Counted from the stretch's first letter, positions 16,056 through 25,360 are shown. The stretch: DNA of 37,983 nt from an uncultured Paracoccaceae bacterium (GCA_938005545.1 CALKXV010000068.1:1-37983), one strand, 5' to 3'. A program made the numbers and translations. Notes: a model not told the origin generated them from the letters alone.

Positions 16056-17765
16056 ATGTCTGACGCAGCAAAACCTAAGCCATCCAAGATTACTTCAGCA
16101 AAAGAGTTTATTGCTGAGCATGCCAAGCAAACTCAGTCCACATCAACCGCGCAATCGACCGAAGAGAATGCGACGCAGTCTCGCTTTGCCAATATTGAAA
16201 GCAACCCCTTCTATGAAGTGATGCTGGACGATAGCCGTTCGCCCGATGAAAAACTGAAGGCCGTGACCGAGGCGCTGACGTTTGCAGACAGCCGAGAGGA
16301 TGCGCGTGAAACGCTGGCGGCTTTCAATGCGTTCAAGGAGTTTCTTCAGTTCGAACGCAAACGTATGGCGCAAGAAATTATTGCGCTAACCGACACCGAA
16401 GCCTTTGCTGAATTGAAGAATGTGTTTGAAGATATCAACACCGCGCTGATCACTTTTGAGGATCAGATCGGGCCGCTGACCGATATTGTCGACGCGGTCT
16501 ATACGCTGCGAATGAACGGCATCACATTTGATGTGTTCAAAGAGTTGTTGCGTGAGCGCGAGGAAGCGGAAGAACGTCGCCTGGAAAAGGTTGAGCTTAC
16601 AAATACGATTAAGGAGCTTGAGAGCATCATACGTAACTTGCAGATGTCAAACAGCCATTTGAAAGACGACAGGTCCTTCTTTGGATTGGGCGGAATCAAG
16701 CAATCGGCACGGGAAAAAATTGCAGAGAATGATTTGCTCCTCGCCGAAAAAACCGTAGCCATGCAGTCGTTGGTAGACCGAGTCACCGAATTGGATGAAG
16801 CGCAGCATTCTGCAGGTGAATTTGAAGAGTTCGCACAGGAAAAAGAAAAACTGCGCGAGCTTTTGGATATTAGTTCTGAGGACCACCAGAAACGTCAGGT
16901 CGCATTGGTTGACAGTGCGCAGGTATTTATCAACACGACAGAAAATCGGGTTTCCAGCGTCCTTTCCCACTTTACCGGCATGAATGATCAGATTGATAAT
17001 CTTGATGAAGCAAACTTCACGATGCGTGGCATGTACGCCATTCTTAATGACGGGATCAAAGGCGCAGATGCGGCCAACGAAGCGCGCCGCAAAGAAATTA
17101 AGGACGCGATCGAAGCGGCCGGCGGTGATCTCGATCGGTTGAACCAAGAACGACTTGAGCGCGACATCAACAGCCATATCTCGTCGCTGGGTCGATCCAG
17201 TGTCGATACAACGGCGGTCCTTGCTGAATTGACCGCATCCGGGCACCGAGTTCAATCGATGCGGGAAGCCAACGAGCAGCAGGTCTCAAAAACCCGGGCG
17301 CTTCATACATCGGGTGTGGCGGGTGTTGCTGATCAGTTAAGCACAGTTCTCCAGGCCGTCTCCGCCGCAGCGCTCGGTGAGTCTTCGGAAGCCGCGAAAA
17401 TCTCGCTTGAGCGGATGAACCGAACAACAAATGATCTGAGCCAACGCGAAGTCATCCGTGTTGCGCTCGGTACGAAAGAAGTGAACGCTGATCTGTCGAA
17501 CGCATTGTCAGAGCTTTCCGAGTATGGCGAGACGATCCGCGCGGCGACCGCAATCACCCGCGAAGGTTTGACTGAGACGCGCGAATTGTTGGGTCAACTT
17601 GAACGACAAACAGCAGAAACACAGACAGCGGTGAAGGAGTCGCTGGATGTTGCCGCAGATGTTACCAGCGGCAAAGGTGGTGTGACTCGAACGCCAAAGG
17701 CCGAAAATGACGACGGTGGCGACAGCGGGAGCACTCCGAATCCATTTGGCTTAGGCCGGAAATAG
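16056..17765 (+). CDS. Coiled-coil, possibly TelA-like protein of an unknown AAA+ system
   Basis: I do not recognise this protein with certainty. From the ATG at 16056 (MSDAAKPKPSKITSAKEFIA) it has 569 residues and almost no hydrophobic segment. Residues 1-50 are low-complexity and polar, 50-150 helical, and 160-270 a strong acidic coiled coil (FKELLREREEAEERRLEKVE). Residues 285-535 are a long helical region whose spacing recalls the toxic-anion-resistance protein TelA (ADQLSTVLQAVSAAALGESS, VNADLSNALSELSEYG). The tail is Gly/Asp-rich and ends PNPFGLGRK. It starts a three-gene unit with a Clp-like ATPase 9 bases downstream. An adaptor or filamentous scaffold for that ATPase is a reasonable guess. 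The TelA relation is my pattern judgement only. Confidence 0.8.
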   Translation: MSDAAKPKPSKITSAKEFIAEHAKQTQSTSTAQSTEENATQSRFANIESNPFYEVMLDDSRSPDEKLKAVTEALTFADSREDARETLAAFNAFKEFLQFERKRMAQEIIALTDTEAFAELKNVFEDINTALITFEDQIGPLTDIVDAVYTLRMNGITFDVFKELLREREEAEERRLEKVELTNTIKELESIIRNLQMSNSHLKDDRSFFGLGGIKQSAREKIAENDLLLAEKTVAMQSLVDRVTELDEAQHSAGEFEEFAQEKEKLRELLDISSEDHQKRQVALVDSAQVFINTTENRVSSVLSHFTGMNDQIDNLDEANFTMRGMYAILNDGIKGADAANEARRKEIKDAIEAAGGDLDRLNQERLERDINSHISSLGRSSVDTTAVLAELTASGHRVQSMREANEQQVSKTRALHTSGVAGVADQLSTVLQAVSAAALGESSEAAKISLERMNRTTNDLSQREVIRVALGTKEVNADLSNALSELSEYGETIRAATAITREGLTETRELLGQLERQTAETQTAVKESLDVAADVTSGKGGVTRTPKAENDDGGDSGSTPNPFGLGRK

Positions 17766-17774
17766 AGCGCGGCG

Positions 17775-19928
17775 ATGCCAGATCAGGTTAAGGATTACCT
17801 TATTCGCGGAAGCGACATGCTGTCGGCACGCCCCGGATTTCAATTGGTCGGTCGCGAAACCGAATTGACAAAAATCTGTGGCATGTTGATGCGTCGTCAC
17901 GCGTCAAACGTATTGCTGGTGGGGCCGGGCGGTGTTGGCTGTTCGTCGATTTGTCATGGGTTGCAAGCTGCCAAAGAGGACGCAACGCTGCCCTTTGACA
18001 TCATTTCAAAGCGGCTGTTTTGGCTGGATACCGACGGGCTTTTTTCCTCGGGCGTACATGCAACGATTTCCAAGGCGTTCACTCGGCTGCGACGGACACT
18101 TGTGCGCAGCGCCGATAGCGTACTTATCATCGACGACATCCGCGATTTCATCGATGCGGCACGGAACAATGGCACGACCCACCTGATCAACGCAATCATG
18201 CGTGACGTCCACAACGGACAGTATCAAAGCATTCTGGAGGCGCGCGACGAAGATCTGGAAGTCGTCCTGAAATCGCACTCCAATATGCGTGAGATATTCA
18301 CGATGATGGATGTGCGCGAGCCTTCGTCCGAAGCGCTGCGTGAAATTGCAACGCAAGGCGCGAAATCATTGGTCGCGCACCATCGCATTCCAATTTCGGA
18401 CGCTGCAATTGATACCGCGATCCAACTGACCAGCAAATACGTCTTGAGCGATATGAGCCTTAGTCGTGCGCAACCCGAGCGGACGTTGAACCTTTTGGAT
18501 CGTGCGCTTACCGCCTATCGCCAGCGCTATCACGGCGAACCTCCACAACTGGAGAGCATTCGCCTGGCGCTTGAAGCTTCACCTGAAGACACCGTTCTTC
18601 AGGCGGAACATGCAAAGGCCTACGAGGCATGGCGCGTCAAGCTCGACCAATTGTCGTCGCTGCACGACGCCCAGAAATCTGGTGAGGAACTTTTGCTGGC
18701 TTTGGAAGATGAATTGACGCTGGAGCAAGAACGGCAGTCGGAAAAGCCCAGTGAACCTGAGGAGCGCACAAGCTTTTCAGCCAAACTCGGTCAATCCGGG
18801 TTCGGAAGCAAAGAAGAAGTCCGGATCAACGCAGAAATTCGGCGAGCTACCTATGCGATCAAGGATAATGCTACCGCATTCACCAACATGGCGGCAGAGA
18901 TCAACGCAGGTCTTGAACTGACGGCTCAGGCTGTCACTGATGAGTTTTCGGCGATCTCGGGCATTCCGGCAGACAAATTGAACCAAGACGCCCGATTGAA
19001 GCTCTTGAACTTGGACACGATTCTAAAAGAACGGGTCTATGGCCAGGATCATGCGGTCGACAAGCTTGTTGGCGCAGTAATGATGGCACATGTTGGCCTT
19101 AAAGAACCTGACAAACCTCAAGGGTCGTTCATGTTCTGTGGCCCTTCCGGCGTTGGCAAAACAGAAATTGCCAAGGCGTTGTCCTTGGCGCTGAAAGACA
19201 GCGAAAAAGCTATGCTGCGCTTTGATATGTCCGAATACATGGAAAAGCACGCAATGGCGAAATTGATCGGCGCGCCACCGGGCTATGAGGGCTATGAAGC
19301 GGGCGGCATTTTGACCAACTCTGTGAGGCGCCATCCCCATTCGATCATATTGTTTGACGAGGTTGAAAAAGCTCATCCTGACGTCTTCAATGTATTCTTA
19401 CAGGTATTGGACGATGGGCGCTTGACCGACAACCGGGGTTTGACAGTCTCCTTTGCCGAATGCGTTATCCTGATGACCACGAATATTGGGCAGGCTCATT
19501 TCCTGAACGACGAATTCGGATACGACGAAGCGATGGCGGCTACGATTGATGATCTCGAAGAGACTTTCCGGCCTGAATTCCTGAACCGTTTCAATGGACG
19601 TCAAAACATTATCGGATTTAATAGCCTTCCCTTGGAGTTGATTGAGAAAATCGCCGAGCGTGAATTGAGCAAAGTCAATCAGCGTATTGCAAACAGCGGA
19701 AGCGCAGTATCCATCCAAATGGACAAAGAAAACATCGCTGCGGTTTGTCTGGATCGCTATAACCCAGTGCATGGTGCCCGTGGTATACCGGGTTTCTTTG
19801 CTTCAAAGGTCTATCCTCAAATTGCGCGAAAATTGCTGTCCGAGCCCGACAAAGTTGACCGTTTGATCGTTACCTACTCCCAAGGCGCAAATGGTGGTCA
19901 AGTCGAGTTGACGTCCGATGCTGCTTGA
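17775..19928 (+). CDS. ClpA/ClpB-like double AAA+ ATPase with degenerate first ATPase site
   Basis: This 717-residue Clp/Hsp100-type protein has two AAA+ modules. In the first (residues 20-250) the Walker A reads GPGGVGCSS (50-58), with Cys56 replacing the essential lysine, and Walker B ends IIDD (118-121) in place of DE. The first module is therefore probably structural. A helical linker (280-390) follows. The second module is intact: Walker A GPSGVGKTE (456-464), pore loop GYEG (503-506), Walker B LFDE (526-529), sensor Asn570, arginine finger Arg605 (FRPEFLNRF) and a sensor-2 HGAR. The N-terminal Clp repeat domain is absent. No clear IGF/IGL loop for ClpP binding is seen, though an FGY occurs at 581-583. 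It likely remodels a partner, perhaps the coiled-coil neighbour, and is not clearly part of a protease. Confidence 0.88.
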   Translation: MPDQVKDYLIRGSDMLSARPGFQLVGRETELTKICGMLMRRHASNVLLVGPGGVGCSSICHGLQAAKEDATLPFDIISKRLFWLDTDGLFSSGVHATISKAFTRLRRTLVRSADSVLIIDDIRDFIDAARNNGTTHLINAIMRDVHNGQYQSILEARDEDLEVVLKSHSNMREIFTMMDVREPSSEALREIATQGAKSLVAHHRIPISDAAIDTAIQLTSKYVLSDMSLSRAQPERTLNLLDRALTAYRQRYHGEPPQLESIRLALEASPEDTVLQAEHAKAYEAWRVKLDQLSSLHDAQKSGEELLLALEDELTLEQERQSEKPSEPEERTSFSAKLGQSGFGSKEEVRINAEIRRATYAIKDNATAFTNMAAEINAGLELTAQAVTDEFSAISGIPADKLNQDARLKLLNLDTILKERVYGQDHAVDKLVGAVMMAHVGLKEPDKPQGSFMFCGPSGVGKTEIAKALSLALKDSEKAMLRFDMSEYMEKHAMAKLIGAPPGYEGYEAGGILTNSVRRHPHSIILFDEVEKAHPDVFNVFLQVLDDGRLTDNRGLTVSFAECVILMTTNIGQAHFLNDEFGYDEAMAATIDDLEETFRPEFLNRFNGRQNIIGFNSLPLELIEKIAERELSKVNQRIANSGSAVSIQMDKENIAAVCLDRYNPVHGARGIPGFFASKVYPQIARKLLSEPDKVDRLIVTYSQGANGGQVELTSDAA

Positions 19929-19934
19929 TCCGTC

Positions 19935-20678
19935 ATGACAGACGGCGATCCTGTCAAACGCGCCAAAGCACTTTTGCAAGATGAAGCGCGCAAGACTGAG
20001 GCCAAGAAATCAGTTGCGAGTCGCTCGCCGATGGTCTTTTGGGATCGCGCGTTTGGCACGGGGTCGATCCTGTGGAACAGTTATCTGCGCCCGATTTGGT
20101 CAATCTTTGGTTGGCCTGTTCGCAAGTATTGGAATCTCTGCGTTCGCCTCTTTCGCAAGTTTTCGAACAAGGACGGCGCCTATAGCAAATCGCGCGGTGC
20201 AGCTTCGATTTTTGGCCTGTCTTTGTTCACCTTGCTCTTTGGCTTCCAACTGTTATTCAACGCCATCCCGTTGGCGGCGCGATTTACATATGACGCCATA
20301 TCAATAAACGCATTCACGCGAACGGACGTATTGATCTTCAGCCAGCCTAATGGTGTCGAAGGCCGACCCGCAGAACTGGTGGTCTATGCCTGTGAACGCT
20401 ATCCGTGCGAAGCGCAATTTGACTCGGTTGAATTTCGAATTCGTGACAGCGTCTATCTCGATGTGATGTCATACGCACGCCACTTGCAACCACACTATCC
20501 CGGCGAACTTGCAGGCGCCTTCGTGTCCGAAGAAAATGGGTGCAAGGTGCGTTACTATGGTCGACGGATCAAGCTACTGGGGCTCTACCCTCAGATCACA
20601 CATGCAGTCTGCCAGCCAATCAACGGGTCGAATTCCGAACAGGTTCTGGATGCTGTCGCTGACGTGCGATTGCGCTGA
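19935..20678 (+). CDS. Single-pass membrane protein of unknown function, third gene of the AAA+ unit
   Basis: The 247-residue protein is not recognised. Residues 1-85 are basic and amphipathic (KALLQDEARKTEAKK, then Trp/Tyr-rich WNSYLRPIWSIFGWPVRKYW). One membrane helix lies at about 88-112 (SIFGLSLFTLLFGFQLLFNA). The remaining 130 residues would be periplasmic and contain four cysteines (153, 158, 203, 226), enough for two disulfides. The orientation follows the positive-inside rule. It starts 6 bases after the ATPase stop, so the three genes form one transcript. It could anchor the ATPase/coiled-coil complex at the inner membrane or sense envelope stress; both are inference. Confidence 0.8.
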   Translation: MTDGDPVKRAKALLQDEARKTEAKKSVASRSPMVFWDRAFGTGSILWNSYLRPIWSIFGWPVRKYWNLCVRLFRKFSNKDGAYSKSRGAASIFGLSLFTLLFGFQLLFNAIPLAARFTYDAISINAFTRTDVLIFSQPNGVEGRPAELVVYACERYPCEAQFDSVEFRIRDSVYLDVMSYARHLQPHYPGELAGAFVSEENGCKVRYYGRRIKLLGLYPQITHAVCQPINGSNSEQVLDAVADVRLR

Positions 20679-21324
20679 TCAGCGTCATCGAGGCGCCGAA
20701 ATCAGCTATATTTTCGACTCTTTCGCATTTGCGGCTTCGCGTTGGCTAGCCCCTATATACCTTGTTGAGAGCTTACGATCCTATGCTGCGCCGCAGCGAC
20801 TGTTGATTTGATCAAAATCGTGTGTGGGTGGCACCTGCATTGCAAGCGTTTTGTTGTGCTGTTGCCGCGCGAGCGGCTTAGTCCCTGAGCCCATTTGTAC
20901 GTACCGGCTGCTGTTCGCAAGAGTTCAATGCACGTCTTCAGGAAGTCGCTGATATGTATCCGGCCTGTTTATCGGCTCGCGGGCCGTGGCCATTGTGGGT
21001 TACGCACGCGCCTTGATCTCATTAGTGACCAGGTCGATCATGACCATCTGGGCTTCTGTGGTTGCCGCCCTGGATGCAAGAAGTTTTTGACCTTTGGGGA
21101 GGTGATCGAGTGCGGTCTTCTGTCAGGCCTCATTGTGCGGCATTTTCAGAAGCCGCGGGCCGGTATGGTGATCAGCGGATTGGGTCCAAATCTCTCAGAC
21201 GAGCTTGTGGCTCGGAGCCCAAAACTGGTTTTCCCAATCCAGATCTATTCGATCATGTTGCCCATTCAGATCATCGTCTTCTCGCCCCCAGTTTCCGGTT
21301 TCAGATTGTGTCGCCCGTTCGCTC
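20679..21324. other. Gene-poor region between the AAA+ unit and the first IS110 element
   Basis: I see no supported gene. A 208-codon plus-strand frame at 20895-21521 runs into the antisense of the IS110 transposase and has no family resemblance. A minus-strand stretch near 21000-21120 reads like a short protein tail (TALDHLPKGQKLLASRAATT, then EAQMVMIDLVTNEIKARA), perhaps the end of a gene removed by the IS. The 3' non-coding end of the first IS110 element should lie in the last 100 or so bases. Confidence 0.4.
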
Positions 21325-22353
21325 TCAGGCGGCCACAGTCTTCGCCGGATCTCGATAATCTTCTTGCTTCGTCAGCACAGCCCAGATGGTGCGGGCCATT
21401 TTATTGGCCAGTGCAATTGCAACAAGCATCTTTGGTTTGCGTTTCAACATGCAGTCCAGCCAAGAGCCGTCCTGGACAGGCTTTCGTCCCACCCAGGCAA
21501 TGCGCGTCATTGCCCCAATGATAAGTAGACGACGAATATCAACCTGACCTTCTTTGGAGACCTTTCCGAGCCGCTCTTTGCCCCCCGATGAATGCTGCTT
21601 GGGCACTAGTCCGAGCCATGCGGCGAAGTCTCGTCCACATCTAAAGATATCCATGGACGGTGCGAAGGCCTCTATCGCCATGGCAGTGAGTGGACCAACG
21701 CCGGGTATCGTCTGAAGCCGCCGGGATATCTCTGACTGTTGAGATAGCTTTCTCAGCTTCGTTGTCTTGGCGTCAATCCGGGTCGTAAGATCGCAAATGG
21801 CAGCAAGCAGTTCCTCACACTCCTCCTGAACCAAAGTAAGCAGCCCGTTGTCGGCCTGTTGCAGGAACGCTGCGATCTTCCTCATCTGATGGACGCCGGT
21901 CGGGAAGACCTGGCCCTGTTCATAAAGAACCGATCGCAGCGCATTGATCTGTTCCGTGCGCTGGCGCACCAGTCGGTCGCGTGAACGAAACACAACACCT
22001 CGTGCGATTTGCGCGTTGCTTTTGGGTTCCACAAACCGCATCTCCGGACGTTGCGCAGCAATGACAATTGCTTCAGCATCCGCCGCATCGTTTTTTTGGC
22101 GTTTGACGAAAGGCTTCACGTATTGTAGAGTGATCGGCTTTGCCTCATGTCCAAGTTGCTGCATCTCCCGCGTCCAGAAATGAGCACCGCCACAAGCTTC
22201 AAACACAACGATACTTGCAAGCTGAGTTTCCATAAATCTTCGAAACTGAGGTCGGGAGAGCTTCTTTCGAAACCTGACCTCTCCCGTCAGCGAAGCCCCA
22301 TGAAGCTGAAAGACATTCTTTGCCAAGTCTACACCGATCACTGTATCAATCAT
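21325..22353 (-). CDS. IS110-family transposase, intact
   Basis: The 342-residue recombinase has the IS110 DEDD RuvC-like N-terminal domain: Asp9 (IGVDLAKN), Glu52 (FEACGGAH), Asp89 and Asp92 (NDAADAEA). The C-terminal Transposase_20 domain has IPGVGPLTAMAIEAFAP and the serine-bearing FAAWLGLVPKQHSSGGKERL. GAGAGGACGGCA precedes the ATG. No frameshift or stop is visible, so this copy may be active. IS110 enzymes are guided by a bridge RNA from the element's non-coding end, and the candidate lies just upstream. It sits in tandem, same orientation, with a second IS110 element. Confidence 0.95.
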   Translation of the reverse strand: MIDTVIGVDLAKNVFQLHGASLTGEVRFRKKLSRPQFRRFMETQLASIVVFEACGGAHFWTREMQQLGHEAKPITLQYVKPFVKRQKNDAADAEAIVIAAQRPEMRFVEPKSNAQIARGVVFRSRDRLVRQRTEQINALRSVLYEQGQVFPTGVHQMRKIAAFLQQADNGLLTLVQEECEELLAAICDLTTRIDAKTTKLRKLSQQSEISRRLQTIPGVGPLTAMAIEAFAPSMDIFRCGRDFAAWLGLVPKQHSSGGKERLGKVSKEGQVDIRRLLIIGAMTRIAWVGRKPVQDGSWLDCMLKRKPKMLVAIALANKMARTIWAVLTKQEDYRDPAKTVAA

Positions 22354-22526
22354 TGCCGTCCTCTCTCAATCGTGGCCGTGTACGACCACATCTTTGGCAC
22401 ATTGCGATGCCGTATGGGGAGGGCGGCAACCATCCCATCTCAAAGCCGACTTTCGCCGCATATTCTCCCGACGTCTGCTATCGGAACCGGACCAATTGGT
22501 GACGGTTATGATATCTGACCCTTGAA
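22354..22526 (-). other. Non-coding upstream end of the first IS110 element, candidate bridge-RNA region
   Basis: This stretch lies between the start of the intact IS110 transposase and the end of the second IS110 gene and holds no gene. In IS110-group elements the non-coding segment upstream of the recombinase encodes the bridge RNA, so a structured transcript of roughly 150 bases on the minus strand is expected. I can see the palindrome ACCAATTGGT at 22491-22500 but have not folded the region. Exact element ends are not visible because IS110 elements lack terminal inverted repeats. Confidence 0.4.
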
Positions 22527-23680
22527 GCTCCTATAGTTGTCAAACTGAGTTTGAGCTGGTTTTTGGGCGGCAAAGGCAATTGAATATCTCACGTACGATG
22601 TAGCGTTTGAGACAGCGGATGATCTCTTTCTTGGACTTCCCCTCGATGGTCCGTTTGCGCACATAGGCTCGTGTTGGTGCGTGCGTTTTCATACGCACGA
22701 TGGCGACGCGGTAGAGCGCTGCATTGGCCTGCCGGTTGCCGCCACGGTTTAATCTGAAGCGGTTGGTCTTCCCACTGGATACCGGAATTGGACACACACC
22801 ACACAGTTTGGCCAAAGCCGCTTCAGAACGAATGCGGCTTGGGTCGTCACCCACTTGGATCAGCATCTCTGCTGTGATGACAGTTCCAAACCCATGTGCA
22901 CTCTTCAGACCCGGCGCTGTCGCATCGGTTAGTGCTTTGAGGTCTTTGTCGAATGCTAAAATCTCTTCATTCAAGACTATCCAACGCCGAGCCAGAGCAC
23001 GCATTGCCGCTTTCGCCGATGCGGTTGTGGATATCATTGGGCCAGGCCTGAAGGCCGCGATGGTACGAACCAAAGCCATCTTGCCCTTGATGAGATCAAT
23101 GCTTTCCCGCAGCTCGGTTGGAGCATTGATGATCAGCGTCTTTAGCGTGATCATGGCTTGGGAACGGCTTTTGACTGCGGTATCACGCGCGACCTTGAGG
23201 TGCCTGATCATCTCTACTGAACCCGTTTGCGTCTTAGGTTCCGCCATCGCCCGCCCGCTCAAGACAGAACGGGCTGCACCTTCAGCGTCCAGACTATCGC
23301 TCTTTCCATGACGGTCACGCAATTGCCGATACGGACGTGTGACTTCAACCACTCTATGCCCTTCCGACAGAAGGTGCCGGGATAAACCAGCACCGTACGA
23401 CCCTGTTCCCTAAATCCCAAAGGCGACAACATTCCCAAGTGAACGAGACCATGTCTCAAGCTCGACATATCCCTTTGATGTCGCCGCAATGGACAAAGCT
23501 GCAAGATGCGCACCCTGTTTGGAAATGGCCACTGCCATGTGGGTGGACTTGTGTGTATCGACGCCGACAATGACATCGGCTGGTTGATTGCTGAGCATAT
23601 AAACCTCCTCTCAGTTTGGTGTCTGAAGCACCATTCGAAGAGGACAGGACTGTGATGGGGCGGTCCCGTCAGGCTCCTAT
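22527..23680 (-). mobile_element. Second IS110-family element, proposed limits
   Basis: The proposed ends are the 8-base direct repeat GCTCCTAT at 22527-22534 and 23673-23680, which brackets the transposase gene and would give an element of about 1.15 kb. IS110 elements use short matching core sequences at their ends, so the repeat may be the recombination core. The upstream non-coding segment (23599-23680) is short for a bridge RNA, so the real end may be further out. Confidence 0.4.
22540..23598 (-). pseudogene. IS110-family transposase inactivated by an amber codon
   Basis: The reading starts at 23598 after a strong AGGAGG site with MLSNQPADVIVGVDTHKSTH and stays in one frame to 22540, 352 codons in all. 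It is interrupted once, by TAG at 23410-23412 (codon 63). Related proteins read AFGIEGTGSYGAGL here, so the lost residue is the second acid of the DEDD catalytic tetrad, one base from GAG. Downstream parts are intact: the SDSLDAEGAARSVL acidic pair, the HGFGTVITAEMLIQVGDDP helix-hairpin, and the AALAKLCGVCPIPVSSGKTN serine motif. With no frameshift and only one stop, the inactivation looks recent. It is not closely related to the neighbouring IS110 copy. Confidence 0.85.
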
Positions 23681-24063
23681 CAAGTCACATCTCGAATGTG
23701 TCCAAACAACCTGAAGGCCGACACGTCAAGGCAATGACATAACCGTCAATCGTAACTCGGGTCAGACCCTCAGATCGCAAATCAATCATCACAATCGTAA
23801 CTTGTGCGAGGCTCTGGAAATCACCTGCCTATAAAAGGCAGAGCAAAATGTTTGCGATATGAATTGCTGTGGCAGCACGCCTAAGATTGGCGTAATTTCC
23901 GCAAGTCATACACTAGGCAACGGCTATCTTGATTAAGGCGATTTCCAAGCTGGTCGACACGCCGGACGATTGCTCGCTTGGAGTCGCAAACCTACCATCC
24001 GCAAGCCAGTCCAATTTGAGTGACCAGACGGTCGCCTATATATTCTGCGTGTTTCGTATTGGA
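23681..24063. other. Region between second IS110 element and oxidase pseudogene
   Basis: No gene is visible. An 11-base sequence CATAACCGTCA (23738-23748) is the reverse complement of TGACGGTTATG at 22500-22510 on the other side of the IS110 gene. Frames of about 60 codons occur in both directions without ribosome sites. Confidence 0.4.
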
Positions 24064-25360
24064 TCAACTGCGCCCCTGCCACCAATCCGAAAGATGATAC
24101 CCAGTCATTAACATGGGCAAGAACCATGGTTTCCCTTGACAGAAAGGAATGCTTTCCGGTGGATCGGTATCAAAATACGAGCGGCTGGCCGGATCCTCCA
24201 GTATTTTCAGAGCAGTCTTATACCCAAGCCATGGGGCCCAGATCGTGCTTGATCCACAGTATCCGACAGCAAAGTGCAGTCCCTCATTTTCGAACATCAA
24301 AGGCAACTGGGTACGGCTGAAGCAACGTTCCCGGACCATGAATGCGAGAGTTTGACGTCGCCAAGATCAGGAAATATCCAGGTCAGACCGCTACGCACGT
24401 GCTTGATCGCGGTTGATCGCCCATGCCCCCAAGCCGGTTCACGCCCTCCCAGCAGAATGCGCCGGCCATCCGGTGTGGGGCGATAGTAGCAGTAAAGTTT
24501 CCTGACCTCTGCCATAGCGCGACGGTCCGGCGTCAGGGACGCAGTCAGATTTGATGGCAGTTCTTCGGTGACCACAATGCGGCTGACGACCGGAAAAACC
24601 CGGCGTCTTAGCCACGGGTTGCTTGCGTCCGTGTAGCCGTTTGTCGCCACGATTACGTTGCGCGCGCGGCAGGTCCCACGTGTCGTCTGAATCGAGAACT
24701 CAGAGCGGGTACGCTTCAACCCTGTGACCGCCGTTTGGCCATGAACAACAGCGCCATGGTACTGCGCGGCCTCTAATAGACCGGCCACCAGTTTGGCTGG
24801 ATGGATCGTGCCGACCTCGGGATTAAGAACACCCCCGACATAGCAATCACTGCCGATGAAAGAAGAGAGCTGCGGTTTTTCGATGATCTGAATGTCAGTT
24901 GCAGGCGTCTTGTTGGCGAATTCCGCTTGGCGTTTCTGTTCTGATAAGTCGGCCTGGGTGATAGCCCCTGTAAAAAGGCTAGGCAGCGCATAGTCACAGG
25001 CAATGTCATTTTCACGGATCAGATTCTTCAGAAACCGGCGGGCAAAGGTGGCTTCTCGATGCAGACCGATGCCACGCGACTTGCCAAATTTCCTGATCGC
25101 ACCCCCCAGATCGATCCGCAGACCACCGCTTGTAATACCACCATTGCGGCTGGGGGCGCCTTCGCCGGGCCACTCTTTTTCAAAACCTGAACAGATTTCC
25201 CGGCTTTGACCAGTGTAAGAGCCGCCGTCAGGCCGGTATACCCCGCACCAATGATTGCCACATCGCATTCCGCATCAATATCCGTTGGGGGCACGGAACG
25301 CGGCGGCGCCTGTTCCCACCACCAGGGATCATGAGAAAAAGCGTCGGATTCAAGCGACAT
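24064..25360 (-). pseudogene. DAO-family FAD-dependent oxidoreductase broken by two frameshifts
   Basis: The gene starts at 25360, sharing one base with the stop of the ATPase gene (TGATG). Its N-terminus reads MSLESDAFSHDPWWWEQAPP and the FAD motif CDVAIIGAGYTGLTAALTLV. At about 25175-25185 a missing base shifts the frame (VLKK should continue as EKEWPGEGAPSRNGG). A long middle part follows (GTCRARNVIVATNGYTDA). At about 24319-24323 a missing T (GTTGCTTCAGC for GTTGCTTTCAGC) shifts it again into GLHFAVGYCGSS and GKPWFLP. The reconstructed protein of about 430 residues resembles gamma-glutamylputrescine or D-amino-acid oxidases. Both lesions are single-base deletions, so sequencing error should be excluded. 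As read, the enzyme cannot be made. Confidence 0.87.

Noticed and set aside
20895-21521. A 208-codon plus-strand frame before the first IS110 element.
   Set aside because: It runs into the antisense of the transposase, is rich in Arg/Ser/Pro in the manner of spurious frames, and has no ribosome site.
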